Positions 1 to 8,399 of a DNA stretch of 64,000 bases are shown here, piece by piece. The position numbers were made by a program, and so were the translations under genes. This stretch comes from Hungatella effluvii (GTDB taxonomy: Bacteria; Bacillota; Clostridia; Lachnospirales; Lachnospiraceae): contig NZ_QJKD01000015.1 of NCBI RefSeq assembly GCF_003201875.1, positions 1 through 64,000 of the forward strand. The letters are read 5' to 3'. Below the pieces are notes generated by a model. It saw only the letters and a list, made by a program, of their open reading frames with translations. It did no database searches and was not told the DNA's origin. Within the stretch, counting starts at the first letter, position 1. The number at the start of each line of letters is the position of its first letter.

Positions 1-139
1 CTGAATTTTCTCATTCAAAGCCATCAAACAATGGCTTGTTTTATTAGAATTTTCAGGGTTTTACATACTGTTCAATCTTCTGTTTTCAAAGTGCTGTGCG
101 CATCTAACTCCGGGATAACATGTCCGGCGTAAACGCTAG

Positions 140-228
140 CGCAGAAGGAGGGATTTGAACCCTCGCGCCGCTACTAACGGCCTACTCCCTTTCCAGGGGA
201 GCCCCTTCAGCCGCTTGGGTACTTCTGC
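140..228 (-). tRNA. tRNA-Ser (anticodon GGA)
   Basis: The minus strand folds as a class II tRNA: acceptor arm GCAGAAG/CTTCTGC with discriminator G, D-arm, an anticodon arm CTCCC-CTGGAAA-GGGAG giving anticodon GGA (reads UCC/UCU), a long variable arm and the T-arm GGTTCAAATCC. The CCA end is not encoded. It lies 48 bases from a second tRNA-Ser on the same strand, so the two are probably co-transcribed. Confidence 0.96.
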
Positions 229-276
229 AATTAGCTGATTTAATTTCTATATGAAATTCAGCGGCAAACCTGCCAA

Positions 277-362
277 CGGAGAGGATGGGATTCGAACCCA
301 TGCGCCCTTGCGGACAAACGGTTTTCAAGACCGCCTCGTTATGACCACTTCGATACCTCTCC
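277..362 (-). tRNA. tRNA-Ser (anticodon UGA)
   Basis: Minus-strand class II tRNA: acceptor GGAGAGG/CCTCTCC with discriminator G, anticodon loop CTTGAAA giving anticodon TGA (reads UCA and related codons), long variable arm, T-arm GGTTCGAATCC. No CCA is encoded. It lies upstream of tRNA-Ser(GGA), and the pair covers two serine codon boxes. Confidence 0.96.
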
Positions 363-714
363 AAACGTGCTTTTCTATTTTAAGGGATAATCGCGCTTTT
401 GTCAAGCACTTTTTTTCTCTTTTTTTCAACCTCTGGAAGGTTTTAAAAGCGGGTTGCCATCAGAAGCAACTCGGCTAGTTTACCATTGTTTTTACAATCT
501 GTCAACAGATTTCAACAAATTTTTCCAGTTTTTTTATTTTCCGTGTTTTACCGCCATTTCCAGCCCGTCAGCCGGTGCATTTACCAGTGTCTCACAGCGT
601 AATTACGGCAGTCCGGAACAAAAGCGGGGGACTGTGATCTGGGAATCCGATCATCTGCATCCGGTGCGCTTTTGTTCCGGCGCTTTGCCCTTATCTATCG
701 CGGGTGACGAACGA
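363..714. other. Intergenic stretch with one inverted repeat
   Basis: No convincing gene. Long open frames on the plus strand here continue antisense through pcp and lack family-like sequence. The main structure is a perfect 14-base inverted repeat, CCGGAACAAAAGCG at 613-626 and its complement at 667-680, separated by 40 bases, just downstream of the pcp stop codon. There is no T-run after it on the minus strand, so it is not a typical intrinsic terminator; it may stabilise the pcp mRNA end or be a palindromic repeat. Confidence 0.6.
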
Positions 715-1359
715 TCAGTGCGTCTCACCGGCGCTGACACGGTCTGCCACTTTTTCGTCCACGATCGCCTCAATTGCATACTCAATCGATTTTTCGATTG
801 CCTCAAGGGTCATGGATGGCGTTCCCGCTGCCTTGTCAACTACCTGGCCGCTAGCGTATGGTACGTGAATAAAGCCGGCGCGGATATTGGGATAGCGCTT
901 CGCACACATATAAAGAACATTATACATCACTGCATTGCAGACATAGGTTCCTGCTGTATAGGAGATCGAGCAGGGCAGACCATGCTCCCGGACATTCTGC
1001 ATCATGGCCTTGACCGGCAGAGACGCAAAGTAAGCGTTCTCTCCGTCAGACTGAAGCAGCTCGTCCACCGGCTGCTCTCCCTGGTTGTCCGGAATTCTCG
1101 CATCTGCAAAGTTAATAGCCACCTTCTCAATGGTGACGCTGGCTCTTCCGCCTGCCTGGCCTACGTTCAGAACCACGTCAGGCTGATGCTGCCGGATTCC
1201 CTCTTCCACAGACGGGCCGCATTTAGAAAATACCGTGGGTATCTCCAGCTTGATGATCTCCGCACCATGTATGGTGTCTGGAAGAAGCTTCACCGCCTCA
1301 TACGCCGGATTTACTTTTTCTCCCCCAAAGGGGTCAAAACCTGTCACTAAAATCTTCAT
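715..1359 (-). CDS. pcp: Pyrrolidone-carboxylate peptidase (pyroglutamyl peptidase I)
   Basis: Cytoplasmic cysteine peptidase (family C15) that removes N-terminal pyroglutamate from peptides. The 214-residue length matches the family. Visible marks: N-terminal [13 protein letters not shown], the catalytic-Cys region [11 protein letters not shown] (about residue 142), and IHVPY containing the catalytic His (about residue 166). It lies downstream of the M29-like peptidase and the DUF969/DUF979 membrane pair on the same strand. Pcp with DUF969/DUF979 is a recurrent neighbourhood in Firmicutes, which suggests the membrane proteins move the pyroglutamyl substrate or product. The start is the first ATG with the family N-terminus. 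A 165-base palindromic element separates it from the preceding gene. Confidence 0.95.
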   Translation of the reverse strand: MKILVTGFDPFGGEKVNPAYEAVKLLPDTIHGAEIIKLEIPTVFSKCGPSVEEGIRQHQPDVVLNVGQAGGRASVTIEKVAINFADARIPDNQGEQPVDELLQSDGENAYFASLPVKAMMQNVREHGLPCSISYTAGTYVCNAVMYNVLYMCAKRYPNIRAGFIHVPYASGQVVDKAAGTPSMTLEAIEKSIEYAIEAIVDEKVADRVSAGETH

Positions 1360-1427
1360 GTTTTATTCTCTCCATTTTTCTTAAGATATACAGAAACAGT
1401 TATGGGAATCACACTTCCCGGCCCTGT

Positions 1428-1592
1428 CTAGTACTGCATTGCGTAAATTCCTGTGATATAGCACTCGCTATCTACGCCAGGAGCACGCCCGCGAAGCTAA
1501 CCGTAGGATCCACTACGCCGTCGCTCCGCGGACGCACACCTGACGCAGATATCAAGCACTATATCACAGTTATTTACGCAATGCAGTACTAG
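1428..1592. repeat. Long palindromic element, family B, copy 1
   Basis: The terminal 21 bases (1428-1448 and 1572-1592, beginning CTAGTACTGCATTGCG) are perfect inverted repeats. Pairing continues imperfectly through nearly the whole element (CTGTGATATAG with its complement, then ATCTACGCCAGG with a near-complement) to a centre near GGATCC. A second copy lies at 29465-29630. The right end supplies the TAG stop codon of the M29-like peptidase gene. No open frame is present, so this is a non-autonomous or structural repeat. Confidence 0.85.
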
Positions 1593-2572
1593 AAAAACAC
1601 AGGTTCCGGTATGATAATTCTCCCCTGCTGAATCAGCTGGCGGTTGTCCGCAAAGAGGTTCGGTTCCCTCGCTACCAGATCAAAATGGCCGTTCGCCTCA
1701 TGGTTTCCGCCCAGCGCGATATTTCTGCCCAGGCCGATATGGAACGTACCGTAGGCGGACTCGTCCTCAATGTAACACCGGCCGGCGCACTGGGAGTAGG
1801 AATTTAAACCGATCCCCAGCTCGCCCGCCACATAGATTCCGGAATCGTGATAGCCTTCCATATACTCCTTCAGGCGTTTACCTGTGGGAGTCTCCTCGAT
1901 CTCCACGATTCGTCCCTCTTTGAAGACGACCCGGGTATCTTCCCTGGCCGCTCCGATATAGCCCAGAGAACCGTCGATCACCATCGTTCCATTGGTACCG
2001 CATTCCTCCACGGGAATATAGACCTCTATGCTGGCCGAGGAAAATCCGCCTCCATCTGCAGTTACCCCGTTGAAAAATCCGGGCATTCTTCCTCTCTTCA
2101 TCAGGGTCAGGTCCGTTCCCGCATCCGTCTTGATCTGGATGTGGGACGAGGACTTTAAGTATTTCATAATTACTTCTGCTGTCAGTTTCGACTTCTTAAC
2201 GTCCATTTTCAGGAAATCAAAGGTCAGCATGGATTGTCCGTTATTGGTGGAAAGGGGCAGAGAGAGAAACTTTGCCCGGCGCTTTATCACATTTCTGGCC
2301 GCCTTCGTCGTCACAAGGCTGTACTCCGTAGCCGCAAGCACCGCGTTGTAAGAATCAAAGATATCGGGATGCTGGTCAAAGAAGACGCCCACATGCTGTC
2401 CCTGACGTTCTACCAGCAGAATACTGACCGCGTGGGTGCGTTTTTCCGCCTGACGCTTTAATACCTCCGCTTCGGCCATGTTCTTCTCCCCTGCCACGAT
2501 CATGAGGCGGTCCCAGGGCTTCAGCTTCAGCCACCGGTTAATAATAATTTTTGCTCCTTCTTCCAGTTCCAT
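1589..2572 (-). CDS. M29-family-like aminopeptidase (AmpS/PepT-like)
   Basis: 327 residues resembling the COG2309 leucyl aminopeptidase/aminopeptidase T group, cytoplasmic metallo-enzymes. The C-terminal third has the conserved metal-binding style: ELGIGLN, an acidic stretch IEDESAYGTFHIGLG and GGNHEANGHFD, which provide Glu/His/Asp ligands. It sits between a DUF979 membrane protein and pcp, so it could trim peptides that pcp then unblocks, or the reverse. The last residues PVFF and the TAG stop lie at the edge of palindromic element B, so the native C-terminus may have been altered by the insertion. Some members of this fold are not peptidases (NicX-like dioxygenases), so the substrate is uncertain. 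Confidence 0.75.
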   Translation of the reverse strand: MELEEGAKIIINRWLKLKPWDRLMIVAGEKNMAEAEVLKRQAEKRTHAVSILLVERQGQHVGVFFDQHPDIFDSYNAVLAATEYSLVTTKAARNVIKRRAKFLSLPLSTNNGQSMLTFDFLKMDVKKSKLTAEVIMKYLKSSSHIQIKTDAGTDLTLMKRGRMPGFFNGVTADGGGFSSASIEVYIPVEECGTNGTMVIDGSLGYIGAAREDTRVVFKEGRIVEIEETPTGKRLKEYMEGYHDSGIYVAGELGIGLNSYSQCAGRCYIEDESAYGTFHIGLGRNIALGGNHEANGHFDLVAREPNLFADNRQLIQQGRIIIPEPVFF

Positions 2573-2606
2573 GTGCTCTACGTTCCATTTCTCTATGTTC
2601 TGATTT

Positions 2607-3551
2607 TTAGTGCAGCGCGATCATATAGATAATCTGAACGACAATCATAATGAGCGCTACGACGATCTGATTCTTGATTACGCCAAAACGGTTCTTCATA
2701 TCCAGGATAGCTACCGGCACAATGTTGAAATTGGCCGCCATCGGTGTCAGCAGCGTTCCGCAGAAACCGCAGGTTAAAGCTATCATGCCGATTACCACCG
2801 GATCCGCGCCGTAGTTTAAGATACAGGGCGCTCCGATGCCGATCGTCATAACCGTGATCGCTCCATAAGCATTGCCCATAATGGCCGTAAATAATACCAT
2901 GCCGATGGCAAATACAATAATTCCTATGGTTACATTTCCCGGAGGGACGATACCTGAGACAATCTTTCCGATTACCTCACCTACGCCGGCGGCCGTAAAC
3001 ACGCCTCCCAGTGCTCCCAGCAGCTGCGGCAGCATACAGAGCGGTCCCATCATGGACAGGAAACGCTCGGAATCCTTGAGAAACGTAGAAGGACGGTTGT
3101 CCTTCGAATAAGCCATTAACAGGAGGATAGAGATGATAACGCCGACAGCGACACCCACCAGAGCGCTGATCTTGGTCAGCAGCGCGAAGGCCAGAGACAT
3201 CACACCCATAGTCAGAGCCGGAAGGAAAATCTTCATGCCGATTTTCTCATACTGCTTCCTTGAATATTCTTTTGTCGGAATCGTCTGTTTTCCAACTTTT
3301 ACACGTTTGAAGATAGCCGGGATGATCATGATGATGACGAGAGTTCCCGATACCTTGGTGGGAAGCCAGTGGCCGAGAGCACATACGATACCGAAGGATG
3401 TCCAGAATACAAACGTTCCGTAGCGGGCCGGGTTCTCTTTGTCCAGTAAATTCTTAACGCCTGCGTAAATGGTAATCAGGCCGATGATGATATATACGCA
3501 CTCCAGCAGCTTACTGCTGAGTGAAATTGCTGAATCCATAAAAAATGACAT
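2607..3551 (-). CDS. DUF979 family membrane protein
   Basis: 314-residue polytopic membrane protein with about eight hydrophobic segments, matching the DUF979 (COG3817) family in length and in its position next to a DUF969 protein. No enzyme motif is visible. It begins 17 bases after the DUF969 gene ends, with AGGAGGTAGTCACTC before the ATG. The two proteins probably act together as a transporter-like complex in the cytoplasmic membrane. The neighbouring pcp and M29-like peptidase suggest a peptide or pyroglutamate substrate; this is inference from context only. Confidence 0.85.
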   Translation of the reverse strand: MSFFMDSAISLSSKLLECVYIIIGLITIYAGVKNLLDKENPARYGTFVFWTSFGIVCALGHWLPTKVSGTLVIIMIIPAIFKRVKVGKQTIPTKEYSRKQYEKIGMKIFLPALTMGVMSLAFALLTKISALVGVAVGVIISILLLMAYSKDNRPSTFLKDSERFLSMMGPLCMLPQLLGALGGVFTAAGVGEVIGKIVSGIVPPGNVTIGIIVFAIGMVLFTAIMGNAYGAITVMTIGIGAPCILNYGADPVVIGMIALTCGFCGTLLTPMAANFNIVPVAILDMKNRFGVIKNQIVVALIMIVVQIIYMIALH

Positions 3552-3568
3552 GAGTGACTACCTCCTGG

Positions 3569-4267
3569 TTATGATTTTCCTTTTTCTGATCTGCCGGATT
3601 TTAAATATTTCTGTCTGAGACGCTTGTCCTTCAGAGTGAAATAGATGCAGGCGACGACAAGCGCCGTCAAAGCCACCGGAATCTCCACCTTGGCCAGATC
3701 GATGAGCTCTACTTCATAACCCAGTCCCTTTAATGTACCCTGGACGAGAAGTCCGCCGGAACCGCCTACAAACAGGACCTGGAAAAAGAACCAGCTGATG
3801 TTCTCCATAGCGGAAGCCATTCCCTTCGCCTCTTCTATGTAGTCCTCATCCGCAGGCTCGTCATCTTCGGAGATGGCGCCTTCCGCCATAGGCAGAAGTA
3901 CCGGACGTATAAAGCCGGCAACACCGCCGAATCCCACGTTAAACGCACCAAAAAAGGAACGCATGGCTCCATAGATGCATACAAGCTTTCCGACGGTCAC
4001 ATTCTTGAATTTGCGGATAAAGTCCGCGGCCGCCTCACGAAGCCCGTTGCGCTCCAGCGTTCCGGTCACAAGTAAGATAATAATAAAAATAGCCATGCTT
4101 CTGTTTGATACAAAATTGCTTCCCAGGTTTTCCAGCAGTCCGCCTACTCCCAGTCCTCCGACGAGAGCCGTGGAAACAGCTGCCAGAAAGATGATCAGAA
4201 TAGAATCCAGCTTTAATGCAAAGCCGACAATGACGATTACAATTCCGATAAGTTTCAGATACTCCAT
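3569..4267 (-). CDS. DUF969 family membrane protein
   Basis: About 232 residues starting MEYLKLIGIVIVIVGFALKL, a hydrophobic N-terminus typical of DUF969 (COG3819), with five to six membrane segments and an acidic loop (EDDEPADEDYIEEA) near residues 140-155. The start was chosen at the ATG seven bases after AGGAGG; an adjacent ATG three bases upstream is equally in frame, and a longer frame extends farther upstream without a ribosome site. It is the first gene of the DUF969-DUF979-M29-pcp operon, which has a good promoter at 4331-4359. Confidence 0.85.
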   Translation of the reverse strand: MEYLKLIGIVIVIVGFALKLDSILIIFLAAVSTALVGGLGVGGLLENLGSNFVSNRSMAIFIIILLVTGTLERNGLREAAADFIRKFKNVTVGKLVCIYGAMRSFFGAFNVGFGGVAGFIRPVLLPMAEGAISEDDEPADEDYIEEAKGMASAMENISWFFFQVLFVGGSGGLLVQGTLKGLGYEVELIDLAKVEIPVALTALVVACIYFTLKDKRLRQKYLKSGRSEKGKS

Positions 4268-4330
4268 CATACTACCTCCTAAATATAGTTTTCCCCACAC
4301 GCAGCTTAAGCGCGCGATCGTTATCTTTCT

Positions 4331-4359
4331 ATTATACAGTAGCGAAGGGGGTTTTTCAA
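4331..4359 (-). promoter_or_regulatory. Promoter of the DUF969-DUF979-peptidase-pcp operon
   Basis: On the minus strand, -35 TTGAAA (4354-4359), a 17-base spacer and -10 TATAAT (4331-4336) match the vegetative sigma consensus closely. It lies about 65 bases upstream of the DUF969 start. Confidence 0.75.
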
Positions 4360-4449
4360 CCGGAATACCAGCGCCGCTCCACCGTCTTTTCGGGATTCGC
4401 GTCGGTATTTCCCCCTCCTTATCACAATTCGGAGCAGGGAAAAACAGAA

Positions 4450-4523
4450 AAAGATATCCACAGAATACATTCTGAAAGAGCCGTAAACTTCTCTCTCAGT
4501 AGATATTCTGTGGATATCTTTTA
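4450..4523 (-). terminator. Large hairpin / terminator with perfect 19-base arms
   Basis: AAAAGATATCCACAGAATA at 4450-4468 is exactly complementary to 4505-4523. On the minus strand the hairpin is followed by TTTTTCTGTTTTT, so it can terminate the small gene at 4576-4845. The arms are unusually long for a terminator and the loop is 36 bases, so it may also be a palindromic repeat. Confidence 0.65.
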
Positions 4524-4575
4524 CCTGCTGAAATCTCCCCAAAATGCATACGAGGGGGGCGTTTTCATTTTCTCA

Positions 4576-4845
4576 TCACCTCTGACTGTTCTTCTCAAGG
4601 CGTATCACCAGACCTTTTTTGGCCTCTGTTGATGTGGAATACTCCGTCTTTTCGCCGGTAATATAGTAGATTGCATCATTCCAGGTCTCTGTGGTATATT
4701 CCTCGGCTGGAATCTCGTCAAGAGCGGCGCGGCATTGGAACCTGCGTTTCGTTCCGCGTAAATCGGATAAATACTGGCAGCCCATTCTGGAACTTAACTG
4801 CTCCAGCAAATCAGTTCTGTCACTTCCTTCCCGTATTTTTTCCAT
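4576..4845 (-). CDS. Small hypothetical protein (89 aa)
   Basis: I do not recognise this family. The protein is soluble and highly charged, starts MEKIREGSDRTDLLEQL, and has an acidic centre (IPAEEYTTETWNDAIYYITG) and a basic C-terminus. An AGGAG lies nine bases before the ATG and a strong hairpin follows, supporting a real gene. It is divergent from the XRE regulator at 5029, with three copies of an 8-base palindromic motif between them, so it may be that regulator's target. Confidence 0.6.
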   Translation of the reverse strand: MEKIREGSDRTDLLEQLSSRMGCQYLSDLRGTKRRFQCRAALDEIPAEEYTTETWNDAIYYITGEKTEYSTSTEAKKGLVIRLEKNSQR

Positions 4846-4942
4846 TGTTTCACGCTCCTATTCATTCGTTATTCCGGTGCATTTTGAGAAATGTGTTCGC
4901 ATCATACATTTAATACTCCATATGGTTAATAATATTGTAATC

Positions 4943-5002
4943 AATGCAATATGTCAAGTGAGGGATTGCATTATTTGCCACATATATTTCATTGAATGCA
5001 AT
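4943..5002. promoter_or_regulatory. Candidate XRE operator cluster
   Basis: Three perfect 8-mers AATGCAAT/ATTGCATT occur at 4943-4950, 4965-4972 (inverted) and 4995-5002 in the intergenic region between the divergent small gene and the XRE regulator. Such a cluster just upstream of a helix-turn-helix gene is a reasonable autoregulatory operator. Binding is inferred. Confidence 0.45.
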
Positions 5003-5028
5003 ACTATGAAACTGGAAGGGGGTATTTT

Positions 5029-5352
5029 ATGTATATCGACTTCAATTTTGCAAAACGTCTTTCTGAGCTGCGGACACAAAAAGGCGTATCCGCACGGGAC
5101 ATGAGTCTGTCACTGGGCCAGAACCCCACATATATCCATAAAATAGAAAATGGGACCTCTCTCCCATCCATGATGGGGTTCTTTTATATATGTGAGTATT
5201 TAAACATCGAACCCTCCGACTTTTTTGCTGTGGAGAGACCCTGTCCTGCCAAACTAAAAGATATTATGGAAGATGCACAGCACTTGAATCGTGAGCAGCT
5301 GGATCATCTACATCTCCTGATAAAGGATCTGTTGAAGGCAGGGCAAAAATAA
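5029..5352 (+). CDS. XRE-family helix-turn-helix transcriptional regulator
   Basis: 107 residues: an N-terminal HTH_3/XRE domain (about residues 6-62, with RLSELRTQKGVSARDMS and the recognition-helix region QNPTYIHKIENG) and a short C-terminal helix region (LNREQLDHLHLLIKDLL) that could dimerise. The start is the ATG after GGAAGGGGGTATTTT; the frame extends 11 codons farther but without a ribosome site. A terminator follows directly. The likely targets are its own promoter and the divergent 89-residue gene. Confidence 0.85.
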   Translation: MYIDFNFAKRLSELRTQKGVSARDMSLSLGQNPTYIHKIENGTSLPSMMGFFYICEYLNIEPSDFFAVERPCPAKLKDIMEDAQHLNREQLDHLHLLIKDLLKAGQK

Positions 5353-5362
5353 GCCGCAAAAA

Positions 5363-5398
5363 GAGCTTGACTGGTATCACCCGGTCAAACTCTTTTTT
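5363..5398 (+). terminator. Intrinsic terminator of the XRE gene
   Basis: Stem GAGCTTGAC / GTCAAACTC followed by six T's, 10 bases after the XRE stop codon. Confidence 0.8.
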
Positions 5399-5425
5399 CT
5401 GTCCGTACTCTTTTTTTATTGTCAG

Positions 5426-6145
5426 CTAAATCATATGATTTCTTCTCAGCAATACCTCCGCCAGATCCATGTCCTCCGGCGTGGTCACCTTGATATTGGA
5501 ATAGTCGCCGCGGATCAGCTTCACCTTCCGGTCCGTCATACTCTCCACGACCATGGCGTCGTCCGTCACTCCGGTCTGATACACTTCCGATGAAAGCAGC
5601 TTCGAGTAAGCGCTGAAGATCAGGCTGTAATCGAAGGCCTGGGGCGTCTGAATCTGCCAGAGACGGCTTCTGTCGGGTGTCATGACGGCAAATTCATCGT
5701 CATCGGACATTTTCACCGTGTCCTTCACCGGCATTCCCACCACGCAGGCACCGTAACGGCCGGCTCCCTCTATAGCCGCGGAAATAATCTCACCCGTGAC
5801 ACAGGGCCTTGCGCCGTCGTGGATCAAGACAATATCACAGTCTGTCACCGCCTTCAGCCCCTCAAACACGGAGTGATACCGCTCTCTGCCGCCCTCCGTG
5901 ATCTTACTGACCTTTTGAAAGCCGAATCTCTCCACAATCTCTGTTCTGCAGTACCCGGTCTCTCCCCGTCCGGTGACGAGAATAACCTGCTTTACCGGGC
6001 TGTCTTCAAATGCTTTTAACGCATAATAAATAAGAGGCTTTCCCCCCAATTCCAGATACTGCTTCTGAATATCGCTTTCCATGCGCGTTCCTTTTCCGGC
6101 AGCCAGAACGATGGCCGCCGTATTTTTGCATTCCCGCATCTCCAC
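5426..6145 (-). CDS. ispD: 2-C-methyl-D-erythritol 4-phosphate cytidylyltransferase
   Basis: Third step of the non-mevalonate isoprenoid pathway: transfers CMP to methylerythritol phosphate. The 239-residue protein has the nucleotide-binding loop AAIVLAAGKGTRM (with K27-like Lys in IQKQYLEL), the GGRERYHSV region, HDGARPCV and the C-terminal GDYSNIKVTTPEDM, all typical of IspD. The start is a GTG four bases after AGGAGG; an ATG two codons later is also possible. It follows tsaD on the same strand and probably shares its transcript. Confidence 0.95.
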   Translation of the reverse strand: MEMRECKNTAAIVLAAGKGTRMESDIQKQYLELGGKPLIYYALKAFEDSPVKQVILVTGRGETGYCRTEIVERFGFQKVSKITEGGRERYHSVFEGLKAVTDCDIVLIHDGARPCVTGEIISAAIEGAGRYGACVVGMPVKDTVKMSDDDEFAVMTPDRSRLWQIQTPQAFDYSLIFSAYSKLLSSEVYQTGVTDDAMVVESMTDRKVKLIRGDYSNIKVTTPEDMDLAEVLLRRNHMI

Positions 6146-6192
6146 GTATCCTCCTCCTTCTTTCAGTCCCTGGTTCCGGCTCTATTCGCCGT

Positions 6193-7230
6193 TTAACGTT
6201 CTCCCAGCTTCAGGTTCGGCACTGCGTTTAAATCCCAGCCCGCCCTGGCGCCGCCCATGTATTCATAATAGGCCGCAACGCCGATCATGGCGGCGTTGTC
6301 CGTACAGTAAATGGGGGATGGATAATAGAAATCAATTCCCGCCTTGCTGCACGCCTTCTTCATTCCCTCACGAAGAGCGGAGTTGGATGCCACGCCTCCG
6401 GCGATCGCCACCTTGTGAAATCCGTATTCCTTCGCCGCTGCTATCGTATGGCTCACCAGCACATCCACAACCGCGTTCTGGAACGAGGCTGCCAAATCGG
6501 GAACATTGATCTCCTCCCCCATCATCTTCGCATGGTTGATGTGATTCAACACGGCCGATTTGAGGCCGCTGAAGCTGAAATCGTAGACGTTGGCCTCCAC
6601 CTTTGCCCTCGGGAAACGGATGGCCTGCGGATTGCCCTCTTTCGCTGCCTTATCGATCTTCGGACCGCCCGGGTATCCCAGTCCCACAGCCCTGGCCACC
6701 TTGTCGAAGGCCTCTCCCGCCGCGTCGTCTCTCGTTCTGCCCAGGATCTCGAACTCACCGTAATCCTTCACTACAACGAGGTGCGTATGGCCGCCTGAGA
6801 CAATCAGACACATAAAGGGCGGTTCCAGCTCCGGATGTTCGATGAAATTGGCGGAAACGTGCCCCTCGATGTGATGGACTCCGACCAGCGGCTTCTTAGC
6901 CGCATAGGCGATGGCCTTTGCCTCGGCTACGCCCACCAAAAGCGCGCCTACCAGGCCTGGCCCGTAGGTCACGCCGACAGCGTCCATCTCCTCCAGTGTC
7001 ATCCCCGCTTCTGAAAGGGCCGCTTCCACCACCTGGTTAATCTTTTCAATATGTTTCCTCGACGCGATCTCGGGCACCACTCCGCCATAGATGGTGTGGA
7101 GTGCGATCTGGGAGGAAATGATGTTGGACAGCACTTCCCGGCCGTTCTTCACCACCGCCGCCGCGGTCTCATCACAGGAGCTCTCAATCGCCAGTATATA
7201 GACATCTTCCTCAGTATGATTCTTTTTCAT
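6193..7230 (-). CDS. tsaD: tRNA N6-adenosine threonylcarbamoyltransferase
   Basis: Catalytic subunit that transfers threonylcarbamoyl to A37 of ANN-decoding tRNAs, working with TsaB and TsaE encoded about 2.5-3.5 kb away. Visible: [12 protein letters not shown] at the N-terminus, the metal-binding HHIEGH, the phosphate loop SGGHTHL, and [10 protein letters not shown] near the C-terminus. The start chosen is MKKNHTEED, nine codons after the first in-frame ATG, because the earlier ATG follows a palindromic repeat and has no ribosome site. About 345 residues, the usual length. Confidence 0.96.
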   Translation of the reverse strand: MKKNHTEEDVYILAIESSCDETAAAVVKNGREVLSNIISSQIALHTIYGGVVPEIASRKHIEKINQVVEAALSEAGMTLEEMDAVGVTYGPGLVGALLVGVAEAKAIAYAAKKPLVGVHHIEGHVSANFIEHPELEPPFMCLIVSGGHTHLVVVKDYGEFEILGRTRDDAAGEAFDKVARAVGLGYPGGPKIDKAAKEGNPQAIRFPRAKVEANVYDFSFSGLKSAVLNHINHAKMMGEEINVPDLAASFQNAVVDVLVSHTIAAAKEYGFHKVAIAGGVASNSALREGMKKACSKAGIDFYYPSPIYCTDNAAMIGVAAYYEYMGGARAGWDLNAVPNLKLGER

Positions 7231-7261
7231 TTCATTTGCCTCATCAATCTTCATCAAATTC

Positions 7262-7347
7262 GTAACGGTTCAGCCGTGCATCTTCATGTTTTCGAAAAGC
7301 ATGAAAACATGAAGCCCGTACATACTGCCGCACGGCTGAATCGTTAC
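7262..7347. repeat. Nested palindromic element, family A
   Basis: Outer arms GTAACGGTTCAGCCGTGC (7262-7279) and its complement with one mismatch (7330-7347); inner perfect arms CTTCATGTTTTC (7282-7293) and 7303-7314. It fills the gap between rnz and tsaD and its end overlaps the rnz TAA stop codon. There is no run of T's, so a classical terminator is unlikely; it may fold in mRNA to separate or stabilise the two messages. Confidence 0.75.
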
Positions 7348-8249
7348 TCAAATTCCAGTTCTACGGTCCATGCGTCCTTCGCCGCCTTTGCCCGCGGAAA
7401 GATCTCTCTTACCTTGTCCATAAACTCCTCAGGCCTCGTCAGGGAGGGACTGTAATGGGTCAGCCACAGCTGCTTCGGATTCGCTTCCTTCGCCAGCCTG
7501 GCCGCCTCGTAAAAGGTCATGTGCTTGTATTCCCTGGCCTTGGCCTCCTTGCCGTCCTCGCCGTACATGCCTTCACAGATAAAGAGATCCGCATCCTTCG
7601 CATATTCGGCAATCACCGGAACCGGTCTCGTATCGGTACAGTACGTAACCTTTAAACCTCTTCGCGTCGGGCCCAGAACCATGTCCGGTGTAAAGACCTT
7701 TCCGTCCTCTTCCATAGTCTCTCCCCGCTGCAGACGGCTCCAGAATTTCTGAGGGATCTCATACTCTTTCGCCCGTTCCACATCGAAACGGCCCGTTCTC
7801 GGAATGGAAATGGAATATCCGTAGCAGACCACATTGTGATTCACACGGTACGCGTCAATCACGTAGGGCCCCATCTTAAGCTGTTCTCTCGGCTCACTCA
7901 GCTCGATGAATTTCAGCTCAAAGGGCAGTTCCGGTGCAATCACGCGAAGCGCCGTCACCACCCGCTCCAGCCCCCTGGGGCCGATCATGGTCAGGGGTTC
8001 TGTCCGTTCCGCGTTTCCCATGGTTAAAAGAAGTCCCGGCAGACCGCTGATGTGGTCCGCGTGGTAATGAGTAAAGCAGATGACGTCAATCGGCTTGGGG
8101 CTCCATCCCTTTTCCTTCAGCGCAATCTGCGTTCCCTCGCCGCAATCGATTAAAAGGCTGCTTCCATCACAGCGCGCCATCATGGAAGTCAGCCACCGAT
8201 ACGGCAGAGGCATCATACCTCCCGTGCCCAGCAAACATATATCTAACAT
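7344..8249 (-). CDS. rnz: Ribonuclease Z (tRNA 3'-processing endonuclease)
   Basis: Metallo-beta-lactamase-fold enzyme that cuts tRNA precursors after the discriminator base when CCA is not encoded, as for the two tRNA-Ser genes in this window. 301 residues, with the zinc motif FTHYHADHISGLPG (about residues 60-72), CTDTRPV and the later zinc ligand LTHYSPS. The N-terminus LDICLLGTGGMMP is typical. The stop codon lies within the arm of palindromic element A. Confidence 0.93.
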   Translation of the reverse strand: MLDICLLGTGGMMPLPYRWLTSMMARCDGSSLLIDCGEGTQIALKEKGWSPKPIDVICFTHYHADHISGLPGLLLTMGNAERTEPLTMIGPRGLERVVTALRVIAPELPFELKFIELSEPREQLKMGPYVIDAYRVNHNVVCYGYSISIPRTGRFDVERAKEYEIPQKFWSRLQRGETMEEDGKVFTPDMVLGPTRRGLKVTYCTDTRPVPVIAEYAKDADLFICEGMYGEDGKEAKAREYKHMTFYEAARLAKEANPKQLWLTHYSPSLTRPEEFMDKVREIFPRAKAAKDAWTVELEFE

Positions 8250-8399
8250 AGACAGATCCTCGTTTCTTTCATTATTTATTTCAGTCCATCTTTCGGATCA
8301 CGAATCCAAAAGGACACAGCAACTGCGCTGCCGCCTAACCGAAATCATATCACAGGTTGGCATAAATAATCAAGAGGTCTTTGTCCGGCCGGACTTCAC

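Noticed and set aside
454-1350. Long plus-strand open frame opposite pcp
   Set aside because: It is antisense to a clear pcp gene and has no ribosome site or family-like sequence.
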